Program-made: the position numbers and the translations under genes
Notes under the pieces: model-generated
Seen by the model: the letters and a program-made list of their open reading frames with translations, nothing else
What the model was told of the DNA's origin: nothing
Database searches by the model: none
Part shown: positions 1 to 6,245 of the stretch, in pieces
How positions within the stretch are numbered: the first letter of the stretch is position 1
Layout: the number at the start of each line of letters is the position of its first letter
From: an uncultured Gluconobacter sp.
GTDB taxonomy: Bacteria > Pseudomonadota > Alphaproteobacteria > Acetobacterales > Acetobacteraceae
Assembly (NCBI GenBank): GCA_937880175.1
Contig: CALFLO010000016.1
Coordinates: 1 to 6,543 of the forward strand
Direction of reading: 5' to 3'
Length of the DNA stretch: 6,543 nucleotides

Positions 1-1619
1 CGGCGCGTCTGGATCACATCACGCCTGCGATCGCCAAACCCTTTGCGCCGGATCTCTCGGCTACGGGCGCGATCTCGCTGAATGCGAAGCTCGGCGGGAC
101 ACTCGCCGCGCCGACCGGAACGGTCTCGCTGAACGGGCGTGACCTGCGGATGCGGACCGGGCCGGCAGCGTCCCTCCCGGCCGCGCAGATCCTGGCCAAT
201 GTGGGCCTCTCCGGAAGCTCCGCGAAGGTGGATGCGACCCTTGGCGCGGGACCGTCTGTTGCACTGGCTGTGCGCGGAACGGCGCCCCTGTCCAAAACAG
301 GCGCCATGGCGCTTGCGACCACAGGGCATATCGATCTGTCTGTCGGAAATGCCGTCCTTGGCGCCAGTGGCATGGGTATGGCTGGGAAAGTGGGCATCAA
401 CCTCAATGTCGCCGGAACGGCCGCCCAGCCTCGTGCAACGGGACAGGTGACGCTGGAGAATGCCTCCTTTGATCACTACGCGCAGGGCGTGCATCTCAAT
501 CACATCGATGGCGCGCTCGTTGCGTCGGGCGACAGCATTGCCGTCAATCACATCGTCGCCCATGCAGGTCCGGGAACGATCGTGCTGGATGGCAGTGTCG
601 GAGCCTTCCGGCCGGATCTTCCAGTTGATCTGCACATCACGTCCGAAAAGGCCCGGCCCGTTTCAAGCGATCTGCTGACGGCGACGATCAATACCGACCT
701 GCATATCCACGGGCAGGCCACGACGCGGCTGGATGTGGATGGGAAGGTCACCATTCCCAACGCCACGATCAATATTCCGGATTCCATGCCAGCCTCCGTT
801 CCGCAGCTTGACGTGATCCGTCCGGGGCAGAAGCCGCCCTCTGCTTCAGGTTCAGGCCTGATCATCGGGTTGGGGGTGGATGTGATTTCGCCGGGCGAGT
901 TTTTCGTGCGCGGGCATGGCGTGTTCGCGGAAATGCAGGGCCGTCTGCGTGTGCGTGGCACGAGCGCCGAACCGTCAGTCAGCGGTGGCTTTGATCTCAA
1001 GCGCGGCAATTTCAATCTGGGCGGGATCAACCTCAACTTCACCAACGGGCGCGTGGCGTTCAACGGCTCGGGTGTGAAGCACAAGCTTGATCAGACGCTG
1101 GATTTCCGAGCGGACCCCTCTGCCAGCGGGACGGTCGCGAGGCTTTTGGTGACAGGTTATGCCAGCGCGCCCAAGATCGATTTCGCCTCCACGCCCAGCC
1201 TGCCGCGTGATCAGGTCCTGTCCATTCTGCTGTTCGGCACTGACAGCCACTCGCTCTCCACGACGCAGCTTGCTGAGCTGGGAGCGGCGGTGGTCCAGCT
1301 TGCGGGTGGTTCGGCTTTCGATCCGCTGAGCAAGGTGCGTAACCTGCTGGGGCTGGACCGTCTGGCGGTTGGTGGCGGCAGTGGCGTGGATAATGGCGGC
1401 ACCAGTGTCGAGGCCGGGAAATACGTCATGAAGGGCGTGTATGTTGGCGCCAAGCAGGCAACGTCCGGTTCCGGAACGCAGGCACAGGTGCAGATCGATC
1501 TGACGAAGCGGCTGAAGTTCAACACGACGGTCGGGACGGGTGGTCAGGTCACGGGCTTTACGACGCCCGAAAATGATCCGGGATCGAGCATTGGCCTGTC
1601 TTATGGCTACAGCTACTGA
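1..1619 (+). CDS. tamB: TamB-family translocation and assembly module protein, C-terminal part (5' end outside window)
   Basis: The reading frame is open from the first bases (codons in phase with position 3) to the TGA at 1617-1619, giving about 538 residues with no start, so the gene begins upstream. The protein is low-complexity, beta-rich and full of Gly, Asn, Val and alternating hydrophobics, as expected of the TamB/DUF490 beta-taco that spans the periplasm. The C-terminal DUF490 signature is clear: an LSILLFG segment near 1220-1240, then an AELGAAVVQLAGG helix, LLGLDRL near 1343-1365, and a GKYV strand near 1416-1427, followed by amphipathic strands. It ends in GLSYGYSY, an aromatic terminus like an outer-membrane beta-signal. 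In the family, TamB is anchored in the inner membrane and works with the BamA-like TamA in outer-membrane protein assembly or lipid transport. tamA usually lies just upstream, which is outside this window. Family identity is firm; exact substrates are not known from sequence. Confidence 0.9.
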   Translation, partial: ARLDHITPAIAKPFAPDLSATGAISLNAKLGGTLAAPTGTVSLNGRDLRMRTGPAASLPAAQILANVGLSGSSAKVDATLGAGPSVALAVRGTAPLSKTGAMALATTGHIDLSVGNAVLGASGMGMAGKVGINLNVAGTAAQPRATGQVTLENASFDHYAQGVHLNHIDGALVASGDSIAVNHIVAHAGPGTIVLDGSVGAFRPDLPVDLHITSEKARPVSSDLLTATINTDLHIHGQATTRLDVDGKVTIPNATINIPDSMPASVPQLDVIRPGQKPPSASGSGLIIGLGVDVISPGEFFVRGHGVFAEMQGRLRVRGTSAEPSVSGGFDLKRGNFNLGGINLNFTNGRVAFNGSGVKHKLDQTLDFRADPSASGTVARLLVTGYASAPKIDFASTPSLPRDQVLSILLFGTDSHSLSTTQLAELGAAVVQLAGGSAFDPLSKVRNLLGLDRLAVGGGSGVDNGGTSVEAGKYVMKGVYVGAKQATSGSGTQAQVQIDLTKRLKFNTTVGTGGQVTGFTTPENDPGSSIGLSYGYSY

Positions 1620-1622
1620 GTT

Positions 1623-3251
1623 TTACTGAGCGGAAACGGCGTCTTCGAGAAGCCGTTTCACGCGCGCCACGACGTCCGACCAGTCCCCGAACCGGGTCTG
1701 ACGGACGATCGTCATCTGCGGGTACCACGGCGTGTCGTCGCGTCCGTGCAGCCAGCGCCAGCAGTTATTGACGCGGTCCATCATGATGACGGGTTTGCCC
1801 AGTCCTCCTGCGAGGTGAACGGCCGACGTATCGACCGAGACGATGACGTCGAGGTTCACCATGAGCGCCGCCGTGTCGTCCATCGTGTGACAATCGGGCA
1901 TGACATTGATCAGCGCGCCCGGAAAATCCGGGATCTGTTCGGCTGGACGATCTTTTTGCAGGGCATAGAAGCTTGCGCCCTCGATCCCGGCCAGTGGGGC
2001 AAGTGCTGAAAGCGGCATGGAGCGCTGGCGGTCCACCATGAGCGCCGCGGTATCCTCGGGACGCGCGGCCCCGGCCCAGACGAGGCCGACCCGGAATTTG
2101 TGATCGTCCTGAAGGCGCTGGCGCCATGTCTCGGCTTTCCGGCGGTCCGCGCTGAGATACGGGACGGGCGCGCCCATCGCTTCCGGCGTGCCGGAAAAGG
2201 CGCGGGGCAGGCTGATGAACGGGCAGTGATAGTCGTATTCCGGCGTTTCTCCGCCGAACTGCACTTCCGCGACCCCGGCCACGCGCTCGCAGATCGCGGC
2301 CAGCGTCTCGGTGCCCCAGATATGGATGATCGCTCCCGTGCGGGCCAGCGGCGGGATGTAGCGCAGATACATGAGTGTATCGCCCAGACCCTCTTCCTGC
2401 GTGATGAGGACACGCTTGCCTTTCAGGTCGAGCCCCGGGGAAATATTGGGGAGCAGGCGGTCCAGCGGTATGCTGGTATGGCCGGGCAGTCCGAAGCGCC
2501 ATTCATGCTCTGCCCAGCCCTGCGCCATGCGCCCGCTCTTAAGTATGGTGATGGAATGGTTGAGGCGAAGGCGCGCGTCATTCGGGGCCATCGCGACGGC
2601 CTGCCGGTAGAGATTGGAGGCTTCTTCCATCCGTCCGAGACTGCTGAGAATACAGGCCATGTTGCACAGCGGCTCCCAGTCTTCCGGATCGCTCTCGCGG
2701 AGGCCATCCATGACCGCGAGGGCACCGTCGAAGCGTCCGGTTTCGGTCAAGAGAAGGGCGAGCAGGTTGAGCGTGCTGCGGCTGTCAGGACGGCGTTGCA
2801 GGCTCAGGCGCAGGAGGAGTTCGGCCTCCTCGAAACGGGCGAGCTGGATCAGGACCGTCGTCTCGGCGTTCATCAGCCGGGTATCATCGGGTTTGCGTCT
2901 GCGGCAGATGTCCAGCAGGGGGAGGAGGTCGTCCCGCCGTCGCAGGGAAACGGCTTCGTCCAGCAGCAGGGATATCGCGTGCGGGCCAACATTGGCGCTG
3001 GCTTTTTCAAGCTCTTCCGCACAGTCCTCGTAGCGGGAGAGGTGAAACAGGGCGCGGGCCCGGACATAATGCAGGGCGGGAATGTCTGTTGTATTCCCGG
3101 AAGAGGGACCTGCTATGGCTAAAGTTTCTTCAGGATCCTTGCGGGCAAGGGCCTCCTGCGCACGGGTCAGGCGGGCAGAGGGCGTATCGTGGTCTTCTTC
3201 GGTCGTCACGGCCGGATCATCAAGGGGTGGCCTGTCCAGACTGGCAGACAT
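1623..3251 (-). CDS. TPR-repeat protein fused to a GT9/GT41-like glycosyltransferase domain
   Basis: This 542-residue protein has two parts. Residues about 25-255 are helical TPR-like repeats; the clearest are near 125-155, 157-190 and 191-225 (for example the stretch SSLGRMEEASNLYRQAVAMAP), ending in AEHEWRF, which commonly closes the TPR part of such enzymes. Residues about 278-540 form a GT-B type catalytic domain like heptosyltransferase/ADP-heptose family 9 and TPR-OGT-like bacterial proteins. Its motifs are QEEGLGDTLMYLRY (285-298), VGLVWAGAARP (388-398), VSVDTSAVHLAGGLGKPV (471-488, the probable nucleotide-sugar loop) and WRWLHGRDDTPWYP (498-511). There is no signal peptide or membrane segment, so it is probably cytoplasmic. 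The start ATG has AGGAG 6 nt upstream. It is last in an operon with the response regulator 9 bp upstream. Donor and acceptor cannot be read from sequence; related genes act on surface polysaccharide or flagellin. Confidence 0.85.
   Translation of the reverse strand: MSASLDRPPLDDPAVTTEEDHDTPSARLTRAQEALARKDPEETLAIAGPSSGNTTDIPALHYVRARALFHLSRYEDCAEELEKASANVGPHAISLLLDEAVSLRRRDDLLPLLDICRRRKPDDTRLMNAETTVLIQLARFEEAELLLRLSLQRRPDSRSTLNLLALLLTETGRFDGALAVMDGLRESDPEDWEPLCNMACILSSLGRMEEASNLYRQAVAMAPNDARLRLNHSITILKSGRMAQGWAEHEWRFGLPGHTSIPLDRLLPNISPGLDLKGKRVLITQEEGLGDTLMYLRYIPPLARTGAIIHIWGTETLAAICERVAGVAEVQFGGETPEYDYHCPFISLPRAFSGTPEAMGAPVPYLSADRRKAETWRQRLQDDHKFRVGLVWAGAARPEDTAALMVDRQRSMPLSALAPLAGIEGASFYALQKDRPAEQIPDFPGALINVMPDCHTMDDTAALMVNLDVIVSVDTSAVHLAGGLGKPVIMMDRVNNCWRWLHGRDDTPWYPQMTIVRQTRFGDWSDVVARVKRLLEDAVSAQ
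1633..1659. terminator. Hairpin at the convergent tamB / glycosyltransferase junction
   Basis: GAAACGGC (1633-1640) and GCCGTTTC (1652-1659) form a perfect 8-bp inverted repeat around an 11-nt loop, in which TCT/AGA can pair further. It begins 13 nt past the tamB stop and lies inside the last codons of the opposite-strand glycosyltransferase gene. It could end tamB transcription, but there is no T-run after it on either strand, so a canonical intrinsic terminator is not supported. Confidence 0.3.
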
Positions 3252-3257
3252 GCGGAT

Positions 3258-3262
3258 CTCCT
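3258..3262 (-). promoter_or_regulatory. Ribosome binding site of the TPR-glycosyltransferase, overlapping the upstream stop codon
   Basis: On the minus strand AGGAG sits 6 nt before the ATG at 3251. Its first two bases are part of the TAG stop codon (3263-3261) of the response regulator. Ribosomes finishing the upstream gene would therefore sit on this site, which favours translational coupling. Confidence 0.75.
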
Positions 3263-3641
3263 AGTCCGAGGCCGCCGATGTCATGTCCTGAAGGGCCTCC
3301 AGGATGCTTGCTAGCGTATAAGGCTTCGAGATGAAACGGTCCCGTGCGGGATCGCCGGACGTCTCGTTACGCCGCAGGTCGCCATGGCCGCTGATATAGA
3401 TGACCGGAAGGTCCGGCCATCGTTCGCGGGCGGGGTGGATGAGGCTCATGCCATCCCCGTCCGGAAGGGTCATGTCGGCCACGAGGGCATCGAGCTTCGG
3501 CTCTGCGCCGATGATGGCGCGGGCTTCGGCGCAGTTGTCCGCTTCCCTGACCGTCAGGCCGCTGTCGAGCAGGAATTCTGCCAGACAGGTCCGGATGAGG
3601 AAATCGTCCTCGATCAGCAGAACGGTAAGGGAAGAGGCCAT
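3261..3641 (-). CDS. Single-domain response regulator (CheY-like receiver without output domain)
   Basis: The 126 residues make up one receiver domain and nothing else. The expected residues are present: the acidic pocket E11-D12-D13, the phosphoacceptor D56 in LVADMTLPDGDGMS, the switch serine S84 in VIYISGHGD, and K106-P107 in FISKPY. The resemblance is to stand-alone alphaproteobacterial receivers that serve hybrid or HWE-type histidine kinases. With no DNA-binding or enzymatic domain it must act by protein contact or as a phosphate sink. No histidine kinase is encoded in the window. The ATG at 3641 lies only 6 bp after the SDR stop and has no good Shine-Dalgarno sequence (preceding minus-strand bases are GTAAACCTAT), so it probably depends on coupled translation. 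The following glycosyltransferase starts 9 bp beyond its stop. Partner and output are unknown. Confidence 0.88.
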   Translation of the reverse strand: MASSLTVLLIEDDFLIRTCLAEFLLDSGLTVREADNCAEARAIIGAEPKLDALVADMTLPDGDGMSLIHPARERWPDLPVIYISGHGDLRRNETSGDPARDRFISKPYTLASILEALQDMTSAASD

Positions 3642-3647
3642 ATAGGT

Positions 3648-4448
3648 TTACGAGGACCAGTTGTTTTCGAAATCGCCGTAGAGCGTCAGGCCACCATCAA
3701 CATACAGTGTCTGACCCGTGATGTAGGTGCTGTCCTCGGCGGCGAGGAAGGTGATCGCATCCGCGATTTCACGGCCCTCGCCGGGACGCTTCATCGGGAT
3801 GTGGCTCGAGACGGCCTTGTACTGCTTGGGGTCGTTGACCCAGGACATGTTGATCGGCGTCACGATGGCGCCTGGCGCCACGGCGTTCACGCGGATGCCA
3901 CGCCCCGCATATTCCAGCGCCAGCGTGCGGACGATATTGCCGACAGCGCCCTTGGAGGCTGAATAGCCCAGATAATGCGGCTTGGGAATGATCTGGTGAA
4001 CGGAGGAGTTCACGATGATCGAGCCCTTGATGCCGTTTTCCAGCCAGTAGCGCAGAACCTCGCGGCACGGCAGCATCACACCTGTGACGTTGACGGCCAT
4101 CACGCCTTCAAAGTCTTCGAGCTTGATGTCTTCGGATGGGGAAGGGATCTGGTAGCCCGCATTGCAGACCAGAACGTCGAGACCACCCATGGCCTTGATG
4201 CTGTCAGCGACCAGACGCTTGACGTCATCTTCCTTGGAGATGTCACCCGTGGCGATCGGGTGCTCTCCGCCGGAAACCTTGGGCAGCTTTTCGCGGACGG
4301 CGATCAGCTTGTCTTCCTTGCGGCCGTTGAGGGCGACCTGCGCGCCTTCTTCGGCAAAACGAAGCGCGGTGGCCTCGCCAATTCCCTGGGATGCCCCGGT
4401 GACGAGGACTTTTTTGCCGGCGAAACGGTCTTTGTAAGGGGCAGGCAT
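3648..4448 (-). CDS. Short-chain dehydrogenase, probable NAD(P)-dependent glucose 1-dehydrogenase
   Basis: This is a classical SDR of 266 residues. It has the nucleotide-binding TGASQGIGE (17-25), the NAG motif (96-98), N120, and the catalytic set S149, Y162 and K166 in the SSVH and YSASK motifs. R43, just after the second strand (ALNGRKEDK), is typical of enzymes that accept NADP. The segment from SSVHQIIPKPH through PGAIVTPIN to the DGGLTLY tail closely follows Bacillus glucose dehydrogenases, and the whole protein resembles the cytosolic glucose 1-dehydrogenase of Gluconobacter oxydans (GOX2015 in my memory, not checked). The likely reaction is D-glucose to glucono-1,5-lactone with NADP reduction, feeding gluconate and the pentose phosphate pathway; other sugars or polyols are possible substrates. 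It is cytoplasmic. It is first gene of an operon with the response regulator and glycosyltransferase and has a strong ribosome binding site. Confidence 0.88.
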   Translation of the reverse strand: MPAPYKDRFAGKKVLVTGASQGIGEATALRFAEEGAQVALNGRKEDKLIAVREKLPKVSGGEHPIATGDISKEDDVKRLVADSIKAMGGLDVLVCNAGYQIPSPSEDIKLEDFEGVMAVNVTGVMLPCREVLRYWLENGIKGSIIVNSSVHQIIPKPHYLGYSASKGAVGNIVRTLALEYAGRGIRVNAVAPGAIVTPINMSWVNDPKQYKAVSSHIPMKRPGEGREIADAITFLAAEDSTYITGQTLYVDGGLTLYGDFENNWSS

Positions 4449-4454
4449 GTGGCC

Positions 4455-4465
4455 TCACCTCTCCT
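4455..4465 (-). promoter_or_regulatory. Strong ribosome binding site of the SDR gene
   Basis: The minus strand reads AGGAGAGGTGA here. The GAGGTGA part (4461-4455) matches the anti-Shine-Dalgarno almost fully and ends 6 nt before the ATG at 4448, supporting that start and suggesting high expression. Confidence 0.8.
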
Positions 4466-4484
4466 TGTGCATGCAGGTTTGGAA

Positions 4485-4507
4485 CCGTGACTGAAAACGC
4501 ATCACGG
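4485..4507. promoter_or_regulatory. Inverted repeat in the SDR leader (possible operator or second hairpin)
   Basis: CCGTGA (4485-4490) and TCACGG (4502-4507) are perfect 6-bp arms around an 11-nt spacer, 37 nt or more upstream of the SDR start. A second perfect 8-bp palindrome, TGCATGCA, lies at 4468-4475, just upstream of the ribosome binding site. Either could bind a regulator or form a small mRNA hairpin; neither matches a motif I can name, and both could be chance. Confidence 0.25.
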
Positions 4508-4540
4508 AAAAGGTCTCTCGTGTCGCCAACGCGAGAAACC
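4508..4540 (-). terminator. Rho-independent terminator-like hairpin downstream of carD
   Basis: In the minus-strand transcript GGUUUCUCG (4540-4532) pairs with CGAGAGACC (4520-4512) in a 9-bp stem with one G-U pair and an 11-nt loop, followed directly by UUUU (4511-4508). It lies 82 nt past the carD stop and about 60 nt before the SDR start. It probably ends the carD transcript. If the SDR promoter lies upstream of it, the same hairpin would sit in the SDR leader and could act as an attenuator. Confidence 0.6.
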
Positions 4541-4572
4541 CCGTCCGGGATGCGAAGAAAACCACATCCTGA

Positions 4573-4601
4573 TCCATATTGGAGAAGTGCAGGCTTTTCA
4601 A
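4573..4601 (-). promoter_or_regulatory. Weak candidate promoter for the SDR operon
   Basis: On the minus strand TTGAAA (4601-4596) is five of six to the -35 consensus. After 17 nt comes TATGGA (4578-4573), only three of six for the -10. If used, transcription would start near 4566 and the terminator-like hairpin at 4508-4540 would be in the leader. No better pair was found between that hairpin and the SDR start. Confidence 0.25.
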
Positions 4602-4612
4602 ACCGTGCCCTT

Positions 4613-4631
4613 GGCCGCGATTCAGGCGGCC
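4613..4631 (-). other. GC-only hairpin spanning the carD stop codon
   Basis: GGCCGC (minus 4631-4626) and GCGGCC (4618-4613) form a perfect 6-bp all-GC stem whose 7-nt loop contains the TGA stop of carD. There is no T-run after it, so it is more likely a 3'-end stabilising structure or chance than a terminator. Confidence 0.3.
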
Positions 4632-5176
4632 TTCATGGTCTTGGTCAGATTTTCGAGAACCTGCGCCGGGTCGACGTTTTCGAGGACGGCAACTTCCGCC
4701 ACGAAACGCTCCTGAGCGGCTTCGAACAGCTTGCGCTCGGAGAAGCTGCCATCGAGGCTGTCGACGTTGCGGCGCAGATCGCGCAGCACTTCGGCAATCT
4801 GGATCAGGTCACCGGAGTTGATCTTTTCCTGATAGGCCACGGCGCGACGGGCCCACATGCCCTTGCTGACATGCGGCTTGCCCTTGATGACGGTCATCGC
4901 CTTGTCGACGATGTCACGCGTCACGATCTTGCGCAGGCCAGCCTTGCGGGCTTTGGCCAGCGGAATACGCAGGGTCATCTGGTTGCCGGGGAACGAGATC
5001 TGGATCATCTCGATGACGGTATCGGCGACATCGACCATGCCGATCTTGTCCACGCGTCCGACGCCATGTGCGGCGTAGACGATGGAATCACCTTCGCGGA
5101 ACGGGTCCGTATCGTGGTCCGGGTCGGTCTGACGGGCGGTGTTGTTGGCTGCGACACGAGCCATTTCATCGGTCAT
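4622..5176 (-). CDS. carD: CarD-family RNA-polymerase-binding transcriptional regulator
   Basis: The CarD/CdnL signature is clear throughout the 184 residues. The N-terminal Tudor-like RNA polymerase interaction domain holds FREGDSIVYAAHGVGRV (26-42), SFPGNQMTLRIPLAKARKAGLRKI (61-84), then MWARRAVAYQEKINSGDLIQIAEVLRDL (107-134) and SFSERKLFEAA (144-154), the helical C-terminal part that contacts promoter DNA. Family members bind the RNA polymerase beta subunit and stabilise open complexes, often at rRNA and growth or stress genes. The frame extends 11 codons further to an ATG at 5209, but a good promoter -10 ends only 8 nt before that ATG, so transcription would begin at about that base. The ATG at 5176 has AGAAGG 5 nt upstream and gives a normal leader, so it is preferred. 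The first 25 residues are polar and probably disordered. carD looks monocistronic. Confidence 0.92.
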   Translation of the reverse strand: MTDEMARVAANNTARQTDPDHDTDPFREGDSIVYAAHGVGRVDKIGMVDVADTVIEMIQISFPGNQMTLRIPLAKARKAGLRKIVTRDIVDKAMTVIKGKPHVSKGMWARRAVAYQEKINSGDLIQIAEVLRDLRRNVDSLDGSFSERKLFEAAQERFVAEVAVLENVDPAQVLENLTKTMKAA

Positions 5177-5181
5177 GCCGC

Positions 5182-5187
5182 CCTTCT
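5182..5187 (-). promoter_or_regulatory. Ribosome binding site supporting the carD start at 5176
   Basis: The minus strand reads AGAAGG, one mismatch from AGGAGG, 5 nt before the ATG at 5176. The upstream in-frame ATG at 5209 has no comparable site: the bases before it are CTGCGGCT. Confidence 0.5.
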
Positions 5188-5217
5188 GGGGGCTTTTGAA
5201 CGTGTTCATAGCCGCAG

Positions 5218-5246
5218 CTTATAGCAGAAAAACCCCCTCCTGTCTT
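5218..5246 (-). promoter_or_regulatory. Sigma70-type promoter of carD
   Basis: On the minus strand AAGACA (5246-5241; four of six to TTGACA) is followed, after exactly 17 nt, by TATAAG (5223-5218; five of six to TATAAT). Transcription is expected to start near 5211-5209. It lies between the hairpin after the bestrophin gene and carD, where a carD promoter would be needed. Confidence 0.55.
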
Positions 5247-5254
5247 GCCTGATC

Positions 5255-5281
5255 GGAAGAAGCCCGGCTGGAGCTTCTTCC
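5255..5281 (-). terminator. Hairpin just after the bestrophin stop codon, probable terminator
   Basis: GGAAGAAGC and GCTTCTTCC (5255-5263 and 5273-5281) are a perfect 9-bp inverted repeat with a 9-nt loop, starting 6 nt after the bestrophin stop. The minus strand has no T-run after the stem (it continues GATCAGG), so it is a stable 3' end structure or a non-canonical terminator. Confidence 0.5.
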
Positions 5282-5287
5282 TTGTCG

Positions 5288-6163
5288 TCAGGGCTGCACG
5301 CCGTGGACGGGCTGGATCGGATCGAGCGGGGTATCGCCGATCGGTTGCAGGAGATCACGCTCGATCGTGCGGGCCATGGTCAGCATCGGCAGGGCATGGA
5401 CGCTCTTTTTGAAAGGTTCCTGAAGATCGCGGCCGCTGCGGTCGAGCATCTGGAACAGCATGCCGATGATGCTGGAGCCCAGAGGCGTGATCCAGCCGAG
5501 CGTCTGGACGGCGGAGAGCGGCAGGATGATGCAGAACAGATGTGTCGCGATTTCGGGGAGCAGGGAATACTGCGCGGGAAGCGGAGTGTTTTTGATGCGC
5601 TCCAGTCCGCCCTGTGCATTGGCGATGTCCGACAGGATGCGGTCCACCGTGCCGTGCACTGCCCCATCGATTCCTTTGAGTTCGACCTCGTCACGTACGC
5701 CCAGACCGATCTGGTAGAGCAGCATGTTGGCCGTGTTCGAGCAGGAAAAGACCTTCTCGTACATTTCGGGTGTCAGGAGCCTTTTGGTATCCTCATTGGG
5801 GGCATCACCCCGTAGAGCGGCGCGCAGCACGTGCGGATAGGCGGCCATGGCGCGGGCCAGATCCGGACGACCACCCAGAAGGGTCGCAGCTTCACGACCG
5901 AAGGAGCGGCAGTTGTTGGTGATCGCGCCCCACAGGGTGCGGCCTTCCCACCAGCGGTTATAGGCCGCGTTGTTGCGCATGCTCAGGAAGATTGCCAGCG
6001 CCGAGCCCATCAGCGAAATCGGCAGGGACGGCTGCTCCATCCAGTCCTGATGGAAAATCTGGAACAGGACGACCACCACGAAGTCCCACAGCGTCAGGAT
6101 GATCAGGGGGGGAAGGGATTCCCGGAAAAGAATGGCCAGTCCATGTGGACGGTTGACGATCAA
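5288..6163 (-). CDS. Bestrophin-like (UPF0187 family) anion channel protein, TTG start
   Basis: From the TTG at 6163 the product has 291 residues, the usual length for bacterial bestrophin homologues. It opens MIVNRPHGLAILFRESLPP, matching the family's MIV.RP beginning. Hydrophobic segments lie at about 17-37, 47-62, 200-222 and 226-240. The hallmark RNNAAYNRWWEGRTLWG is at 63-79, and a C-terminal LQEPF...LPM segment (247-260) matches the conserved bestrophin PF..LPL region. The family forms inner-membrane pentamers; some members conduct anions, at least one bacterial homologue conducts cations, so ion selectivity is open. The frame continues to a GTG at 6310, but that extension (49 residues) has no family features, and AAGGAG sits 8 nt before the TTG. 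It is probably transcribed alone, divergent from the alcohol dehydrogenase gene. Confidence 0.85.
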   Translation of the reverse strand: MIVNRPHGLAILFRESLPPLIILTLWDFVVVVLFQIFHQDWMEQPSLPISLMGSALAIFLSMRNNAAYNRWWEGRTLWGAITNNCRSFGREAATLLGGRPDLARAMAAYPHVLRAALRGDAPNEDTKRLLTPEMYEKVFSCSNTANMLLYQIGLGVRDEVELKGIDGAVHGTVDRILSDIANAQGGLERIKNTPLPAQYSLLPEIATHLFCIILPLSAVQTLGWITPLGSSIIGMLFQMLDRSGRDLQEPFKKSVHALPMLTMARTIERDLLQPIGDTPLDPIQPVHGVQP

Positions 6164-6171
6164 ACGGCTGT

Positions 6172-6177
6172 CTCCTT
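6172..6177 (-). promoter_or_regulatory. Ribosome binding site that decides the bestrophin TTG start
   Basis: The minus strand has AAGGAG 8 nt before the TTG at 6163. The in-frame GTG codons at 6310 and 6259 have no comparable site. Together with the family-typical N-terminus this selects the TTG. Confidence 0.7.
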
Positions 6178-6245
6178 GGGAGGGGGGATATGAAGGGACG
6201 TTGCGGACGAGCGTAGCGGTGAAGTCTGTCCCCGGCCAACACCAA

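Noticed and set aside
2100..3122. 340-codon open frame on the plus strand opposite the TPR-glycosyltransferase
   Set aside because: It is antisense to a gene with clear family motifs. Its translation has no recognisable domain, and such mirror frames are common in high-GC coding sequence.
3384..3962. 192-codon plus-strand frame across the response regulator and SDR 3' ends
   Set aside because: It overlaps two firmly identified minus-strand genes and shows no family motifs or plausible ribosome binding site.
4487..5224. 245-codon open frame on the plus strand opposite carD
   Set aside because: It is the complement of a well-conserved CarD gene, rich in Asp, His, Gly and Leu as expected of a mirrored frame, with no domain seen.
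5282..5815. 177-codon plus-strand frame opposite the bestrophin gene
   Set aside because: It is a shadow of the bestrophin coding sequence; the minus strand carries the RNNAAYNRWWEGR signature.
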